Assembly (NCBI GenBank): GCA_026874595.1
Contig: CM049306.1
Location: 54,156,019 to 54,220,018, forward strand
Length of the DNA stretch: 64,000 bases
Reading direction: 5' to 3'
Source: Sipunculus nudus
Taxonomy: Eukaryota > Annelida > Sipuncula > Golfingiida > Sipunculidae
Numbering within the stretch: position 1 is the stretch's first letter; every line of letters starts with the position of its first letter. Shown in pieces: positions 47,425-61,521 of the stretch. Under the pieces are notes generated by a model. It had not been told where the DNA came from. It worked only from the letters and a program-made list of their open reading frames with translations, and did not search any database. A program made the position numbers and the translations under genes.

Positions 47425-48515
47425 AAACAAGTGGTCCATGGGCTATGTAGCTCAGCTTAATTCATGGGATCTTGAACATTGCTTAATATTACTCCCAGGG
47501 CGCTCAAAATCATGCATTTTGCCAATAGTCCATGGAAAAGTGCTACAGTGATCTTATTTAGGCTTTCCAAGAAGATTGTACCAGGAATTTCCGGATGCTA
47601 AGTTAAAAGATTGTTTGTCCAACGGCTACAATTTGTACCCATATGACAAAAATGGAGTGCAGAGTCCTAAATTCATGTTCTTTCACACAGCTCAAAGATG
47701 GGCAACAGTGATGTTATTTAAGGTTTCCAAGAAATTTTTACAGAAGCCTCCCTGGATCTTAATCAAAAATGAGAAGTTTCTAGGGCCAGCTGTAACCAAT
47801 CATGCAAATTTGTCCTATAGGGAGCTCAGACCATATTATTTCACATTTCTTGCAGAATATAGAACATTATGACCTAATTTCAGGTTAAGACAGAGATTTG
47901 CCCAGGAATTCCCTGAATGTCATGTTTTAAGATTCTACACCAATGGATATAATGTCTGGTTAATTTAAATCATGTTTTTGGCCAGTAGCTCGCTGAATAT
48001 ATATTACCATGACCTAATTGTAGGTTTCCATTTAGATTGCCCAAGATTTCCATGGATGTCACATTGGAGATTCTAAGGTTAGAGTATACAATTTGTACCC
48101 AGTTTGACTCACAGGGTGCTCAAAATCATGTTTTCCAACCGTAGTTCACCAAATATAGGTCACATGACCTTATTTCAGTTTTCTGAGGAGATTTGTCTAG
48201 AACCTTCCTGGATATACCGTTTGAAATGTCTAGATCTAACGGTTACAGTTTGTGCCCTATTAACGGCCGGACTGCTACATTTGAAGGTCTCAAAAATAGA
48301 AGGAAAATGTGTAAAAAATAGAAAAAATAAAGGTGCTACAACCAGTTTTCAGGAAATGATTAAACACTGGTGATAAATATTCTTGGAAAGTGTCATGGCA
48401 ATCTAGAATTTTTCTAGGTCCAGTGGTTACAATTTGTGCCTTGTTAACGGACGGCTGGACTTGCGGCGGACAAAGATCGATCACTATAGCTCACTATAGA
48501 TTCAGTAAGCTGAGC
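47425..48515 (+). repeat. Decayed tandem satellite, unit about 160 bp
   Basis: A phrase of the form GTGATCTTATTTAGGCTTTC recurs near 47550, 47709, 47871, 48011 and 48167. Each copy is followed by AAGNNGATTTG-like sequence, a CCTGGATGT-like segment, GGTTACAATTTGTACCC and GGGTGCTCAAAATCATG. Units have diverged heavily. GCTCAGCTTA (47450-47459) and its reverse complement (48506-48515) border the array, which may have moved as an element. Open frames within (47576-47872, 48104-48373) are repeat-derived. Confidence 0.65.
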
Positions 48516-49199
48516 AAAAACTGAATATGAACAGGCATGGCCATAAACATCATGTATTTATGAAACTGAATATACGGGACTATGTGGACACCTATGTTCC
48601 TAAACACTTCTACAATCTTGTGGCACAATATCTTAACTTGGCTTGAGAATCACAAATGATCGTGATTATTAAGATGATTATAATGATGTGACTATAGAAA
48701 TGAACTTAATGAAACTGCACAGGTAATGATACAAAAAGGGAAGATGTTGATAATGAATATAAAATTGAAGATGATGTGTCGGCTGATGAAGTAAATAAAA
48801 TATTTTTATAAAATTGTTCATGTGAACAACTGTGGACTTAGAGAAGGAATTGTTCTTGGATTCGGGTAGCTGTCACGTTTAGGCATAAGGACTCCTTTAA
48901 AGATTGTTACCAGCTTTGAAACGTTGAATAGGGATTTCTTGTATTTCCAGTTTTTAGCAATCACCTGAGAGAGTCATTACATAGTGTGCTATTGAAACTT
49001 TTGGTGCCTGGAGCAAAACTTCAAGCGCCTTCTGCGCTAAACGATACATTTAATGGTGGATGAATGAGTAAACGTCGAAATGACAAAGATGGCATTTTGA
49101 GAGTGTCCTTGAAAGTCAGTTAGACAGGTGCACAGAGCCAACCATTAAAAGGAGTATCAGCTTCTTTGTCACAATCAAATTATTTTCAGCCATTTTGTT

Positions 49200-49560
49200 C
49201 AAAAACCCTGGACATTGCTCAGTGCGTGCATCCAGATGGAAGAATGTGTGCATCCAGGTGGCAGAGTGCGTGCATCCAGAAAACTTGATGACAGTTGTTA
49301 GAGAGTAGAAAAGGTAAACAGAAAAAGCTGTCAGAGTGTAAACAGGGAAATAAATGGCAGCTGTCAGTGTATTAACAAATTAGGTAATATCAGCTGTCAC
49401 GTTTTATATAGAAAAACTCTCATTGACAGTTATCGCATTGCATGCATGCAGAGAACTGGACAGTTGTCGGTGTATGGACAAAGGAAATATAAGGCCAACT
49501 GTCATTACATACAGAGAACTAAAAGACAGGTGAAAGACAAAGTTAATATGGAAGCAGTTA
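49200..49560 (+). repeat. Degenerate edge of the minisatellite
   Basis: Scattered relatives of the array unit: GTGCATCCAG words, GACAGTTGT, CAGCTGTCA and finally GCAGAGAACTGGACAGTTG. The spacing is irregular, as expected for old array edges. Confidence 0.5.
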
Positions 49561-50395
49561 CAGTGCGCACAGAGAACTGGATGACAGTGGCTGGAGTGCA
49601 TAAAGAGAACTGAATGATAGGGCAAGAGTGCATGAAGAGAACTGGATGACAGTGGCTAGAGTGCATAAAGAGAACTGAATGACAGGGCTAGATTGCATGA
49701 AGAGAACTGGATGACAGTGACTAGAGTGCATAAAGAGAACTGGATGAAAGTAGCTAGAGTGCATATAGGGAACTGGATGACAGTGGCCAGAGTGCATAAA
49801 GTTAACTGGATGACGGTGGCTAGAGTGCATAAAGAGAACTGGATGATGGTGGCTAGAGTGCATAAAGAGAACTGGATGACAGTGGCTAGAGTGCATGGAG
49901 AGAACTGGATGACAGGGATAGCGTGCATGAAGAGAACTGGATGGCAGTGGCTAGAGTGTATGGAGAGAACTGGATGCCAGAGGTTGGAGGGCACGAAGAG
50001 AATTGGGTGACAGGGCGAGAGTGCATGAAGAGAACTGGATGACAGTGACCAGACTGCATAAAGAGAACTGGATGACAGTGGCTAGAGTACATTTAGAGAA
50101 CTGGATGACAGTGGCTAGAGTGCATAAAGAGAACTGGATGACAGTGGCTAGAGTGCATAAAGAGAACTTGATGACAGTGGCTAGAGTGCATGAAGAGAAC
50201 TGGATGACAGTGGCTAGAGTGCACGAAGAGAACTGGATGACAGTGGCTAGAGTGCATGAAGAGGACTGGATGACAGTGGCTAGAGTGCATGAAGAGAACT
50301 TTATGACAGTGGCTAGAGTGCATGAAGAGAACTGGATGACAGTGGCTAGAGTGCATAAAGAGAACTTGATGACAGGGCTACAGCGCATGAAGAAT
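49561..50395 (+). repeat. 33-bp minisatellite, about 25 units
   Basis: The unit reads AAGAGAACTGGATGACAG then TGGCTAGAGTGCATG, 33 bp, with some 31-bp units where GTGGC became GGC. Because 33 is divisible by three and the unit has no stop in several frames, long frames appear on both strands (11-residue periodicity VHEENWMTVAR forward; SSHCHPVLFMH reverse). The central units at 50100-50340 are almost identical, which points to recent homogenisation. Confidence 0.9.
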
Positions 50396-50467
50396 ATTGA
50401 AAGGCAGTCTTGAAGAATTAACGAAAGAAGAAATGACAGCTGTAAGAGTATATCCAAAGAAGTCGAT

Positions 50468-50790
50468 GTCAGAGTACATCTAAACCCGAGGTCAGAGCGC
50501 ATCCAAAGTACAAGAGGTCAGAGCGTATCCAAAGAACCCAATGTCAGAGCGCATCCTAAGAACCCAATGTCAGAGCGTATCCAAAGAACTCAATGTCAGA
50601 GCGTATCCAAAGAACTCAATGTCAGAGCGCATCCAAAGAACTCAATGTCAGATCGCATCCAAAGAACGCAATGTCAGAGCGTATCCAAGGAACTCAATAT
50701 CAGAGCGCATCCAAAGAACTCAATGTCAGAACGAATCCAAAGAACTCAATGTCAGAGCGCATCCAAAGAACTCGATGACAGAATGTTTGA
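50468..50790 (+). repeat. 26-bp minisatellite, about 12 units
   Basis: The unit is CAATGTCAGAGCGCATCC then AAAGAACT, 26 bp. All three forward frames are open because the unit lacks stops in every phase, so three overlapping frames of 61-86 codons appear. AGAGYGCAT and AGAACT are shared with the neighbouring 33-bp unit. Confidence 0.9.
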
Positions 50791-50902
50791 AAACTGGCTG
50801 ACACCTGTCAGAGTGTAGACAAATGAATCAATGTCAGCTGTGTGCAAGGAACGTGCATCTTTCAACATGTATTTCTCTCATCATGAAAACTTCGAAGAGA
50901 AA

Positions 50903-50905
<3 letters not shown>

Positions 50906-50948
<43 letters not shown>
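50906..50948 (+). repeat. (TA)n microsatellite
   Basis: A pure TA tract just after the minisatellites. Confidence 0.9.
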
Positions 50949-50949
<1 letters not shown>

Positions 50950-53900
50950 ATTTATATCACTATATAAATATATATTGATCTGGGCAAAAGAAGATCACGG
51001 AGTGATTTAGTTACATTGTTGGCGCCATCTACAGTTTTACGATTTTTGTCGGTTCTAAGCATTTTACTCTCGTTTTCAAATTCAGATGGATCTAAATTGT
51101 TACTCTCCTTTTTAAATAGTTATTTTTAGTTAAATTGCGTACAATATCATTGCTGTCTGTGTTTCTTGTTCTATCACATACTACCAAACAAGGATCGGAC
51201 CTGTTTAAAGTTTACTAGAACAACTGAAAGTGGTTTCGGAAAAACACAGTGGACAACAAATATATATTTTAATGAATCCATGGTACAGAGTAGATGCCAG
51301 TGAGACGGGGCCCAATTTCAGATTCAAACACCTGTATTCCTATCACAGATTTTAGCTGGATGTGTTATCCCCTGCGGCTCTCCATGAAGCGTGTTTTTAT
51401 ACAATAGCATTGATTCAGTTGGCAATGTTTCCACGCACGATTCCAAAATTGCCTTTTAAATCAGGTGTTCTCCCTGAAGATTGCCATCTCTATATAGGTG
51501 TTATTTAGAGAAGGTTACTGTATCTTGTATGGATGATGAAAGTTTCATGAATAATAAAATATAGATATACGCTACTACTCCGCCACCTGTTCCCTGTGCA
51601 CGGCGACCTAAATTACAGATGAACATGTTATATCTAATATATGGTGGTAACCAACTGCTGTATCATATAATCATATTTCTTTAGTCATATTTTTTTTTCA
51701 ATTTAATATGATTTGTATAACTTCTAAGTTCTATAACATTTAACTTGGTTTTATACTTTTTTAACATAATACAGGCACATATTGGACATTTTCATGTATG
51801 TTTCTCAAATAAGGGTTTGCATTGACATCATATGATTCTCCGTTTTGGTCATATTTTTTCCAATGCATTGTGACAATACACTCTCTTTCAAATTGACACC
51901 TTTTCGCTTTAGGCACACGAACCGTAGATACACCTGAACATCAGTTATACATATATCATTATACATTTGATATTTCGCTTTTATTAATATTAGGTTCCCT
52001 GGATTTTAGGTTTCATATATTATTTCTATATAAACTCGTCAATTTTAGCTATTTTGACTAAATTATTAGCGTCTATCAGAATTGAAACTTCATCATTTAC
52101 AATGAAAATCTATGGTTTGAAGCTATGACTGTTCCTATATGCATTATCTTAATATATACAACCATTAGTGTCTGGTATCGGTAGGTCTGCTCAGTCGCAA
52201 TACGTATATAGCAGTAAACCCAAACGATATTACACCCGACAGTTGCTTACGTATTACAATACATTTAATGTACTCATAACAGTATTTTACACTAATTTTA
52301 ATAAAATGTAGCCAGCCATTTATTATAAAGTTGCCTTTCATATGGAGTTCAACTCCTTTATATTCCCATTTCTTGTTGTAAAATGTTGCGTCTCATCGAT
52401 ATGACGATACAACATGTTGTGTGTGTCAACTTATCTATTTGTATCGATTCGATATATGCCCCCCACTCCCAACTCCAATGCATATACTGGAGCCAGTCTA
52501 ACAGGCCACCGAAATAAGCATATCTTTATTGTTGTTAGATGCGGAATTTCGAGAATCATGTAAGAACATATATCATTTATCTGATAAATTAAATGTCGGT
52601 TCCGGCACAATTGTTAGCTTATTCAGGTTTTTGGGTTTAATTAAATATCAGCCATTAAATTTAATACCAGGCAGCATACCCGCTTGTTTCGTTAATATCA
52701 TCTAGATTGTACACCGACTAATTGACGTTACAAAAACCAATCATACACGGAAATAGGAAGCAAAGGACGAAATTTGTTTCTGTCTCTTATTACTAAATCA
52801 CCGGTCGAAATAGAGCATAAATATCCATTATTAGTTCCACACATGGTTATTTATCGTCTTCATCCCGTTAATAACACCAGAAAATCAATTTGGTGTTTTG
52901 AGTTTATCTATATTATGTTTCATACAAAAAACTAATGAAGATGGTATATTCGGTGGATCTAATATAATTTCTGGTAAATCCACTTAACCCTCTGCGACTG
53001 AATAACCATTAGATTATTCATGTTTCCTCAGACGAGTATCCAACCGTTATCTATCCAGACTGACAAGGAAATAATGTAAAATGTAATAACCACAGTAATT
53101 TTCGACAAAATTAACAATTTTTCTCGTATTTCATTTCAGCTGAGCAGGCTCAAATTTCGATCGAATATTGGCTTTTTTAGATTAACTTGCAAATATTCCT
53201 TGAGGCCAGACACGTGAGTTAAAACTCCCCGCTGAGCTATGGAGAAGACCAATGTTAAAAATACCCACGAAGAGCTTCTAAACACGACTGTTACGAGCTG
53301 TAGCCGGGGGATTAATGTGGCAATCCATGCAGTGGGAACCAGAACTTTATAGGATTCAATTGCTGTCTTGGACCGTTAGCCGTTTGGTTTAAATCCTGTG
53401 TTAGCTCCAAAATTCCTTGCCACCGATCTCTGACCTTTCTTGCAGACGCGCTAAATCGACTAAAAGGTTCTGTCAATTTACGGCCAAGTTGTATTACCTG
53501 CGAATGTACTGGGAGAGTTCTATTTAGAATGCGCATAACAAACCCAACATGGCACGGTATGTCTGCCCGCTGTCCCGATACGACAAATTGTTCCTCGCTC
53601 GGTTCATCTACCGTCCCTTATGTTATACATTGCTTGTCATATTTATGCCCCGTTCCGGAAATTAGCGGCCGTAGATTTGGGATTTCATATTAACCTTCTG
53701 GTGCACGAACTTTCGGGGAAGGGATATAATGGCTCATGAGTAATTTATGACATCATGGAACAGATGCTCAAAGTAGCAATAAAGAATAACCCATGACCTA
53801 CAAAAATCTACCCTTATCATAGTCGAACTAAAAAGTGGACCTCCTGCTATCAGTGGAATGATATAGGCTAATTAAATAGACTCAGGGGCAACTGTAATAT

Positions 53901-54420
53901 TGGAGGAATTCAGGAAGCCATTCTATTCCCTGACGCTTTATCATCAAATGCTCTGTGATTTACCAGCTGGGCGGTTTACATTACCATATCAAAACAATAG
54001 GGCTCCGCCATTTTAATTCTTGATTAATGACACTCATTACATTTGGCCCGACCGGAAAAACGCTTGAACGTTTGCGTAATCCGGTCAACATTAGAACAAT
54101 ACAAACTCATAGCAAATGTTTACGAGCTCATAAGCGCAGGTGTCAGAACTAATATAACATACGACATTAGTTCTCTCTACATACTGAGAATACTTGATTG
54201 TTGCTACCTAATGGGATTGGGGTCTTGTCTAGAAGAATGTCAGTATGATAGATTACATATTTTATCTAAGGCCAGCGTAGTGTACAATATGCAACTATAA
54301 TTAGCAGTATTATTACCAACCTTCCTTGATCAGCACATTTATTTTACATATTATAATGTTCAAATATTTATATCAGATAAGCGGGGTATACAATTATACG
54401 ATATACAATCAAACAGGTCA
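50949..54420. other. Intron sequence, nothing recognised
   Basis: AT-rich. The frames 53312-53536 (-) and 54043-54300 (+, TTG start) show no known motif. Confidence 0.55.
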
Positions 54421-54449
54421 GGTATATATATATATATATATATATATAT
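54421..54449 (+). repeat. (TA)n microsatellite
   Basis: A pure TA tract before the GCGTCTA repeat at 54457. Confidence 0.9.
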
Positions 54450-54456
54450 TGATCAG

Positions 54457-54545
54457 ACGCCCGGGCGTTTATTTTATTCAGACCCTGCTTTAACCCGGCG
54501 TCTAAACAAGACTGGCTTCTATTTAGGCCTGCGTTTATTAAAAAA
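54457..54545 (+). repeat. GCGTCTA-type dispersed repeat, left copy
   Basis: GACGCCCGGGCGTTTATTTT, then CCCGGCGTCTAAACAAGAC and GGCTTCTATTTAGGCC. It matches 55379-55493 in direct orientation. Confidence 0.5.
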
Positions 54546-54802
54546 AAATCATTATTAGGCTCTTCGGACAAACTAAAAATTAGAACACGCCATAACAATA
54601 AATTCGCCGGTCACATAGGGAGCCAATTGAAAACATCGCCGGTGCATGGATTTTGTTTACGAAATTTCCTTAGATGCCATAGGGATATAGGACACGCCAT
54701 CTCCACAATCACGTACCAAAATAAGAATTAACGGGGAATCGCAGCGAGATTTTGCAGTTGTCCATAATAATCTTTCCGTGGCCTCTCAAACCAGGTACCC
54801 AT

Positions 54803-55250
54803 GAGCGTTTCGTGTGGCTGTTCCATTTATTTTACACGACGTGCAGTTGGGAACATTGTTTCCCTCTGAACACGGGGTGGCTCTTCCATTAACTATACAC
54901 CACGTACAACTTGCAATATTTGTTCTATCGAAATGCGGGGGTTGGTACTTATAACGGCACAGTGTAATTCATTTTCATTACACTTTACTTCCGCTATATA
55001 ACTGATTCGGCTCGACACAGCGTATTCAAGCGTTGCTGACCTTGTATATACTGAACAAGGGGTGGCTCATCAATTAACTATGCACCGCGTACAATTTGTA
55101 GTATTCGACCCATCTAAATACGGGGGGTTGGTACGTATAACGGCACAGTGTAATTAATTTTCATGACACTTTCCTCCCGTCATTTAACTGATTCAGTTTT
55201 GCACAGTGTATTCTAGCGTTCCCGAACTGGTATGTACTGCTATGTGACAT
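54803..55250 (+). repeat. Tandem duplication, unit about 190 bp, 2.4 copies
   Basis: Copies from about 54870 and 55060 share TGAACA, GGGGTGGCTC, CAATTAACTAT-like, TTGGTAC, TATAACGGCACAGTGTAATT and AACTGATTC. A partial earlier unit starts near 54803. Direct GCGTCTA repeats flank the block. Confidence 0.65.
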
Positions 55251-55378
55251 TTACTGCCGGGTATATTACTGAATATATAGTTGTGGACAAAAGTAAATAC
55301 TATGTTTAACTTTAAAGATGATCTCTGAAGGGTGATTTTGGTAACATGAAAACTACTCTTCCACCAAGCCTGTGAACA

Positions 55379-55493
55379 AGACCGGCGTCTATTTAAGGCC
55401 GGTGTTTATTTTTCTGGGACATTGTTTTTCCCCGGCAACTAAATAAGGCAGGCGACTATTTAAGACCCGGCGTCTTATCACCGAAATACGGTA
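55379..55493 (+). repeat. GCGTCTA-type dispersed repeat, right copy
   Basis: GACCGGCGTCTATTTAAGGC, then GACCCGGCGTCTTATCACC and GAAATACGG, close to 54507-54545. Confidence 0.5.
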
Positions 55494-55954
55494 TGTATAA
55501 CGTTGAATGGACAGAAATTGATCTCTTAAATATGTTAAAGAGCAAATTCCACGGGACACCTTTAAGGAAAAGAAAAAAAAAAATCATAGTAGAACTTAGG
55601 CTTCGTCTAATGCCCATAAATATGACGTCATCCTGAAAGCGAACATGCCAGGATGGGAACGCAGGCACATATGTATCTACTGCATGGACTTGTTACTGCT
55701 TGGATACCTGGAACGGAAATCATTGGAGTGAAGGGTATATTAAACGTACAGCTGTTCCCGATTTGTGCAACCATAAATGGAAATCTCCAGTAAAAATTCT
55801 GGATTTGTGCAGTAGAAAATGTAACGTTAAAAGTTAAAACCGCTTATATGATAATGAGTATAAAATAAGATTTTACCAGTTATCGTATCAAGGCTGCACA
55901 TCATATAATTGGATGTCTTGTGAGTTGCAAACGGTCTGTTATATTTCTGTAGAC

Positions 55955-57426
<1,472 letters not shown>

Positions 57427-57804
57427 TTAAAGATGTGTTTCCATTCATCCTTAAATCTCGTACGTCTCATACGCAAAAAATCGGATCCCTCTTGTTAAGA
57501 TGAACCGTTTCCATATGTACGTTTTAACGTGCTCCGCAAAAACGGACAGCATCGAAACGGATCGGTGAGCGATTGATCCGTTTTGCGGATGGCAAAAATT
57601 CCTACATTTCCCAACAGTGCCCCGGCGCCAGGTGTGATCGGACATATTGACCTTCTTCCTGCCTGTGGTCCTTGCAGTTTCAAAAGAGGCACGTGAAAAG
57701 GTATCCGCAAGAAAAACGTACGTACTTATGGATACAGTTTTTGAGGACTGCGTAGTATGGAACGTACGTACGTCTTTTGCGGATACATGGAAACACAGCT
57801 TTAC
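57427..57804 (+). mobile_element. MITE-like element with inverted ends
   Basis: The left end TAAAGATGTGTTTCCAT, then ATCC, is mirrored by the right end: the reverse complement of 57782-57804 reads TAAAGCTGTGTTTCCAT, then ATCC. About 18-22 bp with a few mismatches. It is about 0.37 kb, with GC content above its flanks and CGTACGTACG palindromes inside. TTAA at the left edge and TTAC at the right could be a decayed TTAA target. Open frames inside (57451-57832) have no recognisable domain. Confidence 0.5.
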
Positions 57805-59197
57805 ATATCTGGTCTTTCTGTTCGTTTCATAACAATGAACTTATTCTTATATAATTTAATTTAAAAATCGCGGCTAACAGCACATAATCTGACAGCATGT
57901 CTTATCCTGATTATTTTTTATTTAATTGACAATCCTTTTCAGATAATTGATATTAATATTTCCCTCAACAGCAAGCTTAATAAATGTAATTAATTAAATT
58001 TGTATTTTCTTAATACTCTTTTAACTTGAGGGAGACTTCGAAGTCCTTGGGACAAATTAATTACATAACTAAAGATATTTTGAGCCGGTTCATAAGGGAA
58101 ACATCCGGTTCAAATTGGCACGTCTTTCTTGCTCACTACTTTTTGAACGAAATAAGCAACCTAATTTGCCTTATACCGAGGATTAGTTTAAATTGACTAA
58201 ATGACCAACTTATTACATTCATTCTTGTGTCATCAGCACATTTGTATGGACGCTGTCGCAGCTTAAAATTCTATGGATTAATCCACTGAAACAGGACCAG
58301 CAGTGTTGCCCTTGATATATATAAAAATACCTGTAGATCTAATTTTCTTCATCGATAAGTTTATGTTAACGCCTGACCAAGGTGGCTGTACGCTTTAGTT
58401 TTAAGCTCATTCACTTCGTGCTTGGCAGAAGCACCGGCTTATAATGAGAATAAATTGAATTTGACATCACACATTGCAGCTGTCATGTTTAATGAAAACC
58501 AAAAGTGATCTGAATTCGAAGTGATCGCTTAAGAGTTGAAAAGTAGGTTCACTAGCTTGAGGGTATTTTTTTTGGAATATGTGTCAATTATATTTGCGAT
58601 GAAGAACAAACTAATCTAGAGATTTTTCTTCCTAAAAAAATATTATAAGAGAGCAAAAATGTGATGGTACGTAATATAAACAAGTTATTGTGTGTGTAAG
58701 AATAATCAACAATATTGTCCCATAAATGCAACACAGGAATGTTTTTTTCTTAATTAACGACAGTTGATATTAGATTAAACCTCGTTATTATAAACGGGGA
58801 CACAAAATGGACGTTTTTTTCGTAGGTGATGTTATTATGAGACATCGAAAAATACATTAATACGAATGGATTTTCTATGTCGATACAATGTATGTCTTAC
58901 ATGCTGTAACTTCATTTATCGTCACAAATTGTTTGCGTTTAGTTTCGTATATTAGAATTTGATCAAACGACATACTCACAAAGCAGGAGAACGCCAAAAC
59001 ATTAAAGACTTTATGAAGTTCTTTATGATTCTGAAAAGTACTTAAAAATGGTAAGAACAGCTTGATAAGAATTGATTTATAAAATACTGGTCTTGCTTAA
59101 TCTGATTTAAAACAGTATATACATAATCATGAATCATAAATCCTAGAAAAAATCCCCTTCATGTGGGTGTGTGTGTGTGGGGGGGGGGGGGAGGGAG
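57805..59197. other. Intron sequence, nothing recognised
   Basis: AT-rich, ending in a (GT)n/poly-G stretch at 59167-59202. Confidence 0.6.
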
Positions 59198-59490
59198 GGG
59201 CTCTCTCTGTTGTAGGATGCTATCAAAACCGAGTTTGCATTCACTTATTCGGGTCACATACCTAGGTTAATTCGTGCATAAGTGACTTTACATTTATGAA
59301 TATTCCGTGATGATGTTTCTAACTTCGAATCATGTTTTGCTTCCCCACCAAAATCTAATAGGTTCTTTATTGGCCAATTCCCAATAATCCCTGTATATTT
59401 CATGAGATTTTTTCAATGATTGCGTTAGTTATGTTTTGAACAATCACACACAAAACACAACAACGCATACCCTGCTGGCGAAGGTAATAC
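59198..59490 (-). repeat. Dispersed repeat family G, copy lacking its last bases
   Basis: On the minus strand it starts CCTTCGCCAGCAGGGTATG, then ACATAACTAACGCAATCATTG, AAAGTCACTTATGCACG and GATAGCATCCTACAACAGAG. The last phrase is also in the 61861 copy. A poly-G run (59179-59192) sits at its truncated end. Confidence 0.6.
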
Positions 59491-60514
59491 ACAGCCACCA
59501 CGAGTATGTAGTAGTGCTCATTCGACTCCTGTGCAAGGTAAAATTATGCAACATTTACTAAGTGTCATGAACTTAACAGCACAGGAAATTGGCCGCACAT
59601 TCAGATTCAACTTTCTGTGAATATGTTTGTACAGGGGCAACCAGCAGAATCAAAATTAGTCTAGAAATGATTAGCAGAAGCAGTTTGGATATATTTAACT
59701 TTTCATTTGCAACTATTAGCCCTATCATAGAATCAGGTAAAATAAATGCAAGCTCATTGAGCCTATGACCGAATGTGATTCAGAGTTTATAGCCTATTTA
59801 GAAACATAACGCACCAAGATAAAATATATGACACCATATCGGAATAGCGTATAGCCGTGGGTGTATTGCAATAAGTATATTGTACCTTAATGCATGCCAA
59901 ACTCCAGTGAAAACAGGTTCAAGGTATTTGATTTCTATGGCAATATACAAAAAGACCAAAAAAAACTACTAGTTCTCGATAAAATGTTTGAATCAGCCAG
60001 TAAATCAGTAATATGTTCAGTTCTTACACCGAGAAACGGATGCCGTCCCGGGGTTTTGTAATTAACGATCGCCATCGTAAAGTTATATAAAATCTCGTCA
60101 CCAAAGACCAAGGTGCTAAAATAGTCCCGAGTCACACGAAGTGGACATAATTCACAGCCTGATATGATTACTCCCACATGGAGCGGGGACACAAACATCA
60201 TTCACAGGCTGCCATTTTCATATTACCTAACAAAGCCGTGACACATATCGTTAGTGTATCTACGGAGTATATACAGCGTGCGCGGACCCCATGTTTTACG
60301 TGGCTTTGTGTTAAACTACCCGGGCGAGTGGACCGTGGGCGATATACAATGACATCGAGACGGATTACTGTGATTTTTTTGGGTTCGTTTATTTTCATGA
60401 ATGTGGTATCCTTGGGTTTTATGTTTTAATGTTTGTTGATGGATCCTCTTGCGCGGGGGCCGCCAAATATACCAAATAACATTAGATGACGTTTATTCCT
60501 GCCTTAAAATGCAC

Positions 60515-60558
<44 letters not shown>

Positions 60559-61521
60559 TATTCAATCGGAACCTAAATTCCTCCACCAAAGACTCCTTAT
60601 CTTTCATGTGGTCAAGTGTATACTTTTCATCATTGTATAAACATTGTCACACTTCAGTGACCGGGTTTCACCTGGCGAGTGGCAGAACAAATGCATAGGA
60701 ATGGGGCTTCTTTATGGGGACAAAGTAATTCTTCTTATATCATAATAGTATATAAGAAAAATAAATATATTATGCTGATTCTGATTACCTCTAAAATTTA
60801 GTGGATTGTTTAAACGATTTTTCGCTCACAAACTGCAAATTTTCTGAAAAATGCGTATGCTTTTTTTGTTTTAATTTTACTTAAGACAAAGCAACCAACC
60901 AAGACTGAAGTTATTTCCTTGCCACGGATTTGCACCTAAAGATGTTAACCGACCAATCTGATGACAATCAACAAAGCTCAGAACAAGAATTTAATGCTGT
61001 AAGGCTGCTTGAGCATGTTTTTCCATGTTTTTGTTGCATTTTCGAGTGCAAGAGCCGTCAATGTGTTTGTTAGCATACCCAAGATTTCTATCAATTGCTA
61101 ACTAAAAAAAAAAAATTGTTTCTTGTGATAAGTTTTGAGCTTCAATTAATACAAATTATCTTTCATAAATTGCCCAAATGGTTAATAGGAAGAAAAAAAA
61201 ATTCACCTAAAATTCATATATATAGCCTGTATATGCCTCATGTCTATTTCCTTGTTTGATTTCTTGAATAGCATAATTTGTCATTCTTTCCTGACTTTTT
61301 AGGGGAGGGAGTTTCCTGGAGAACCCTAGAACACGTGATCTTTATATCATGAACAACCGTCCTTGCGAAAAACACAGGATAAAAGTATGCGACATTCAGT
61401 CGATACCAACTCATTACAAAACTATATGTCATATAGAACCGTAGATTTTCAACGGGTGCATCTAGTATATTTATAACATGATATGATTATATATGTTATA
61501 TTTATTTATTTTATCTTTTAG
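59491..61521. other. Intron sequence up to the second exon
   Basis: Overlapping frames on both strands at 59935-60429 lie in a GC-richer patch but match no known family. The last 20 bases form the acceptor tract. Confidence 0.55.
60521..60551 (+). repeat. (TA)n microsatellite
   Basis: A pure TA tract. Confidence 0.9.

Noticed and set aside
47576-48373. Frames of 89-98 codons
   Set aside because: They fall in the decayed 160-bp satellite and are not preserved between its units.
49951-50502. 183-codon minus-strand open frame with 11-residue periodicity
   Set aside because: It is a by-product of a 33-bp minisatellite that is open on both strands; no start context or other coding signal.
50541-50818. 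Three overlapping forward frames of 61-86 codons
   Set aside because: All three phases of a stop-free 26-bp minisatellite are open, so none is specific.
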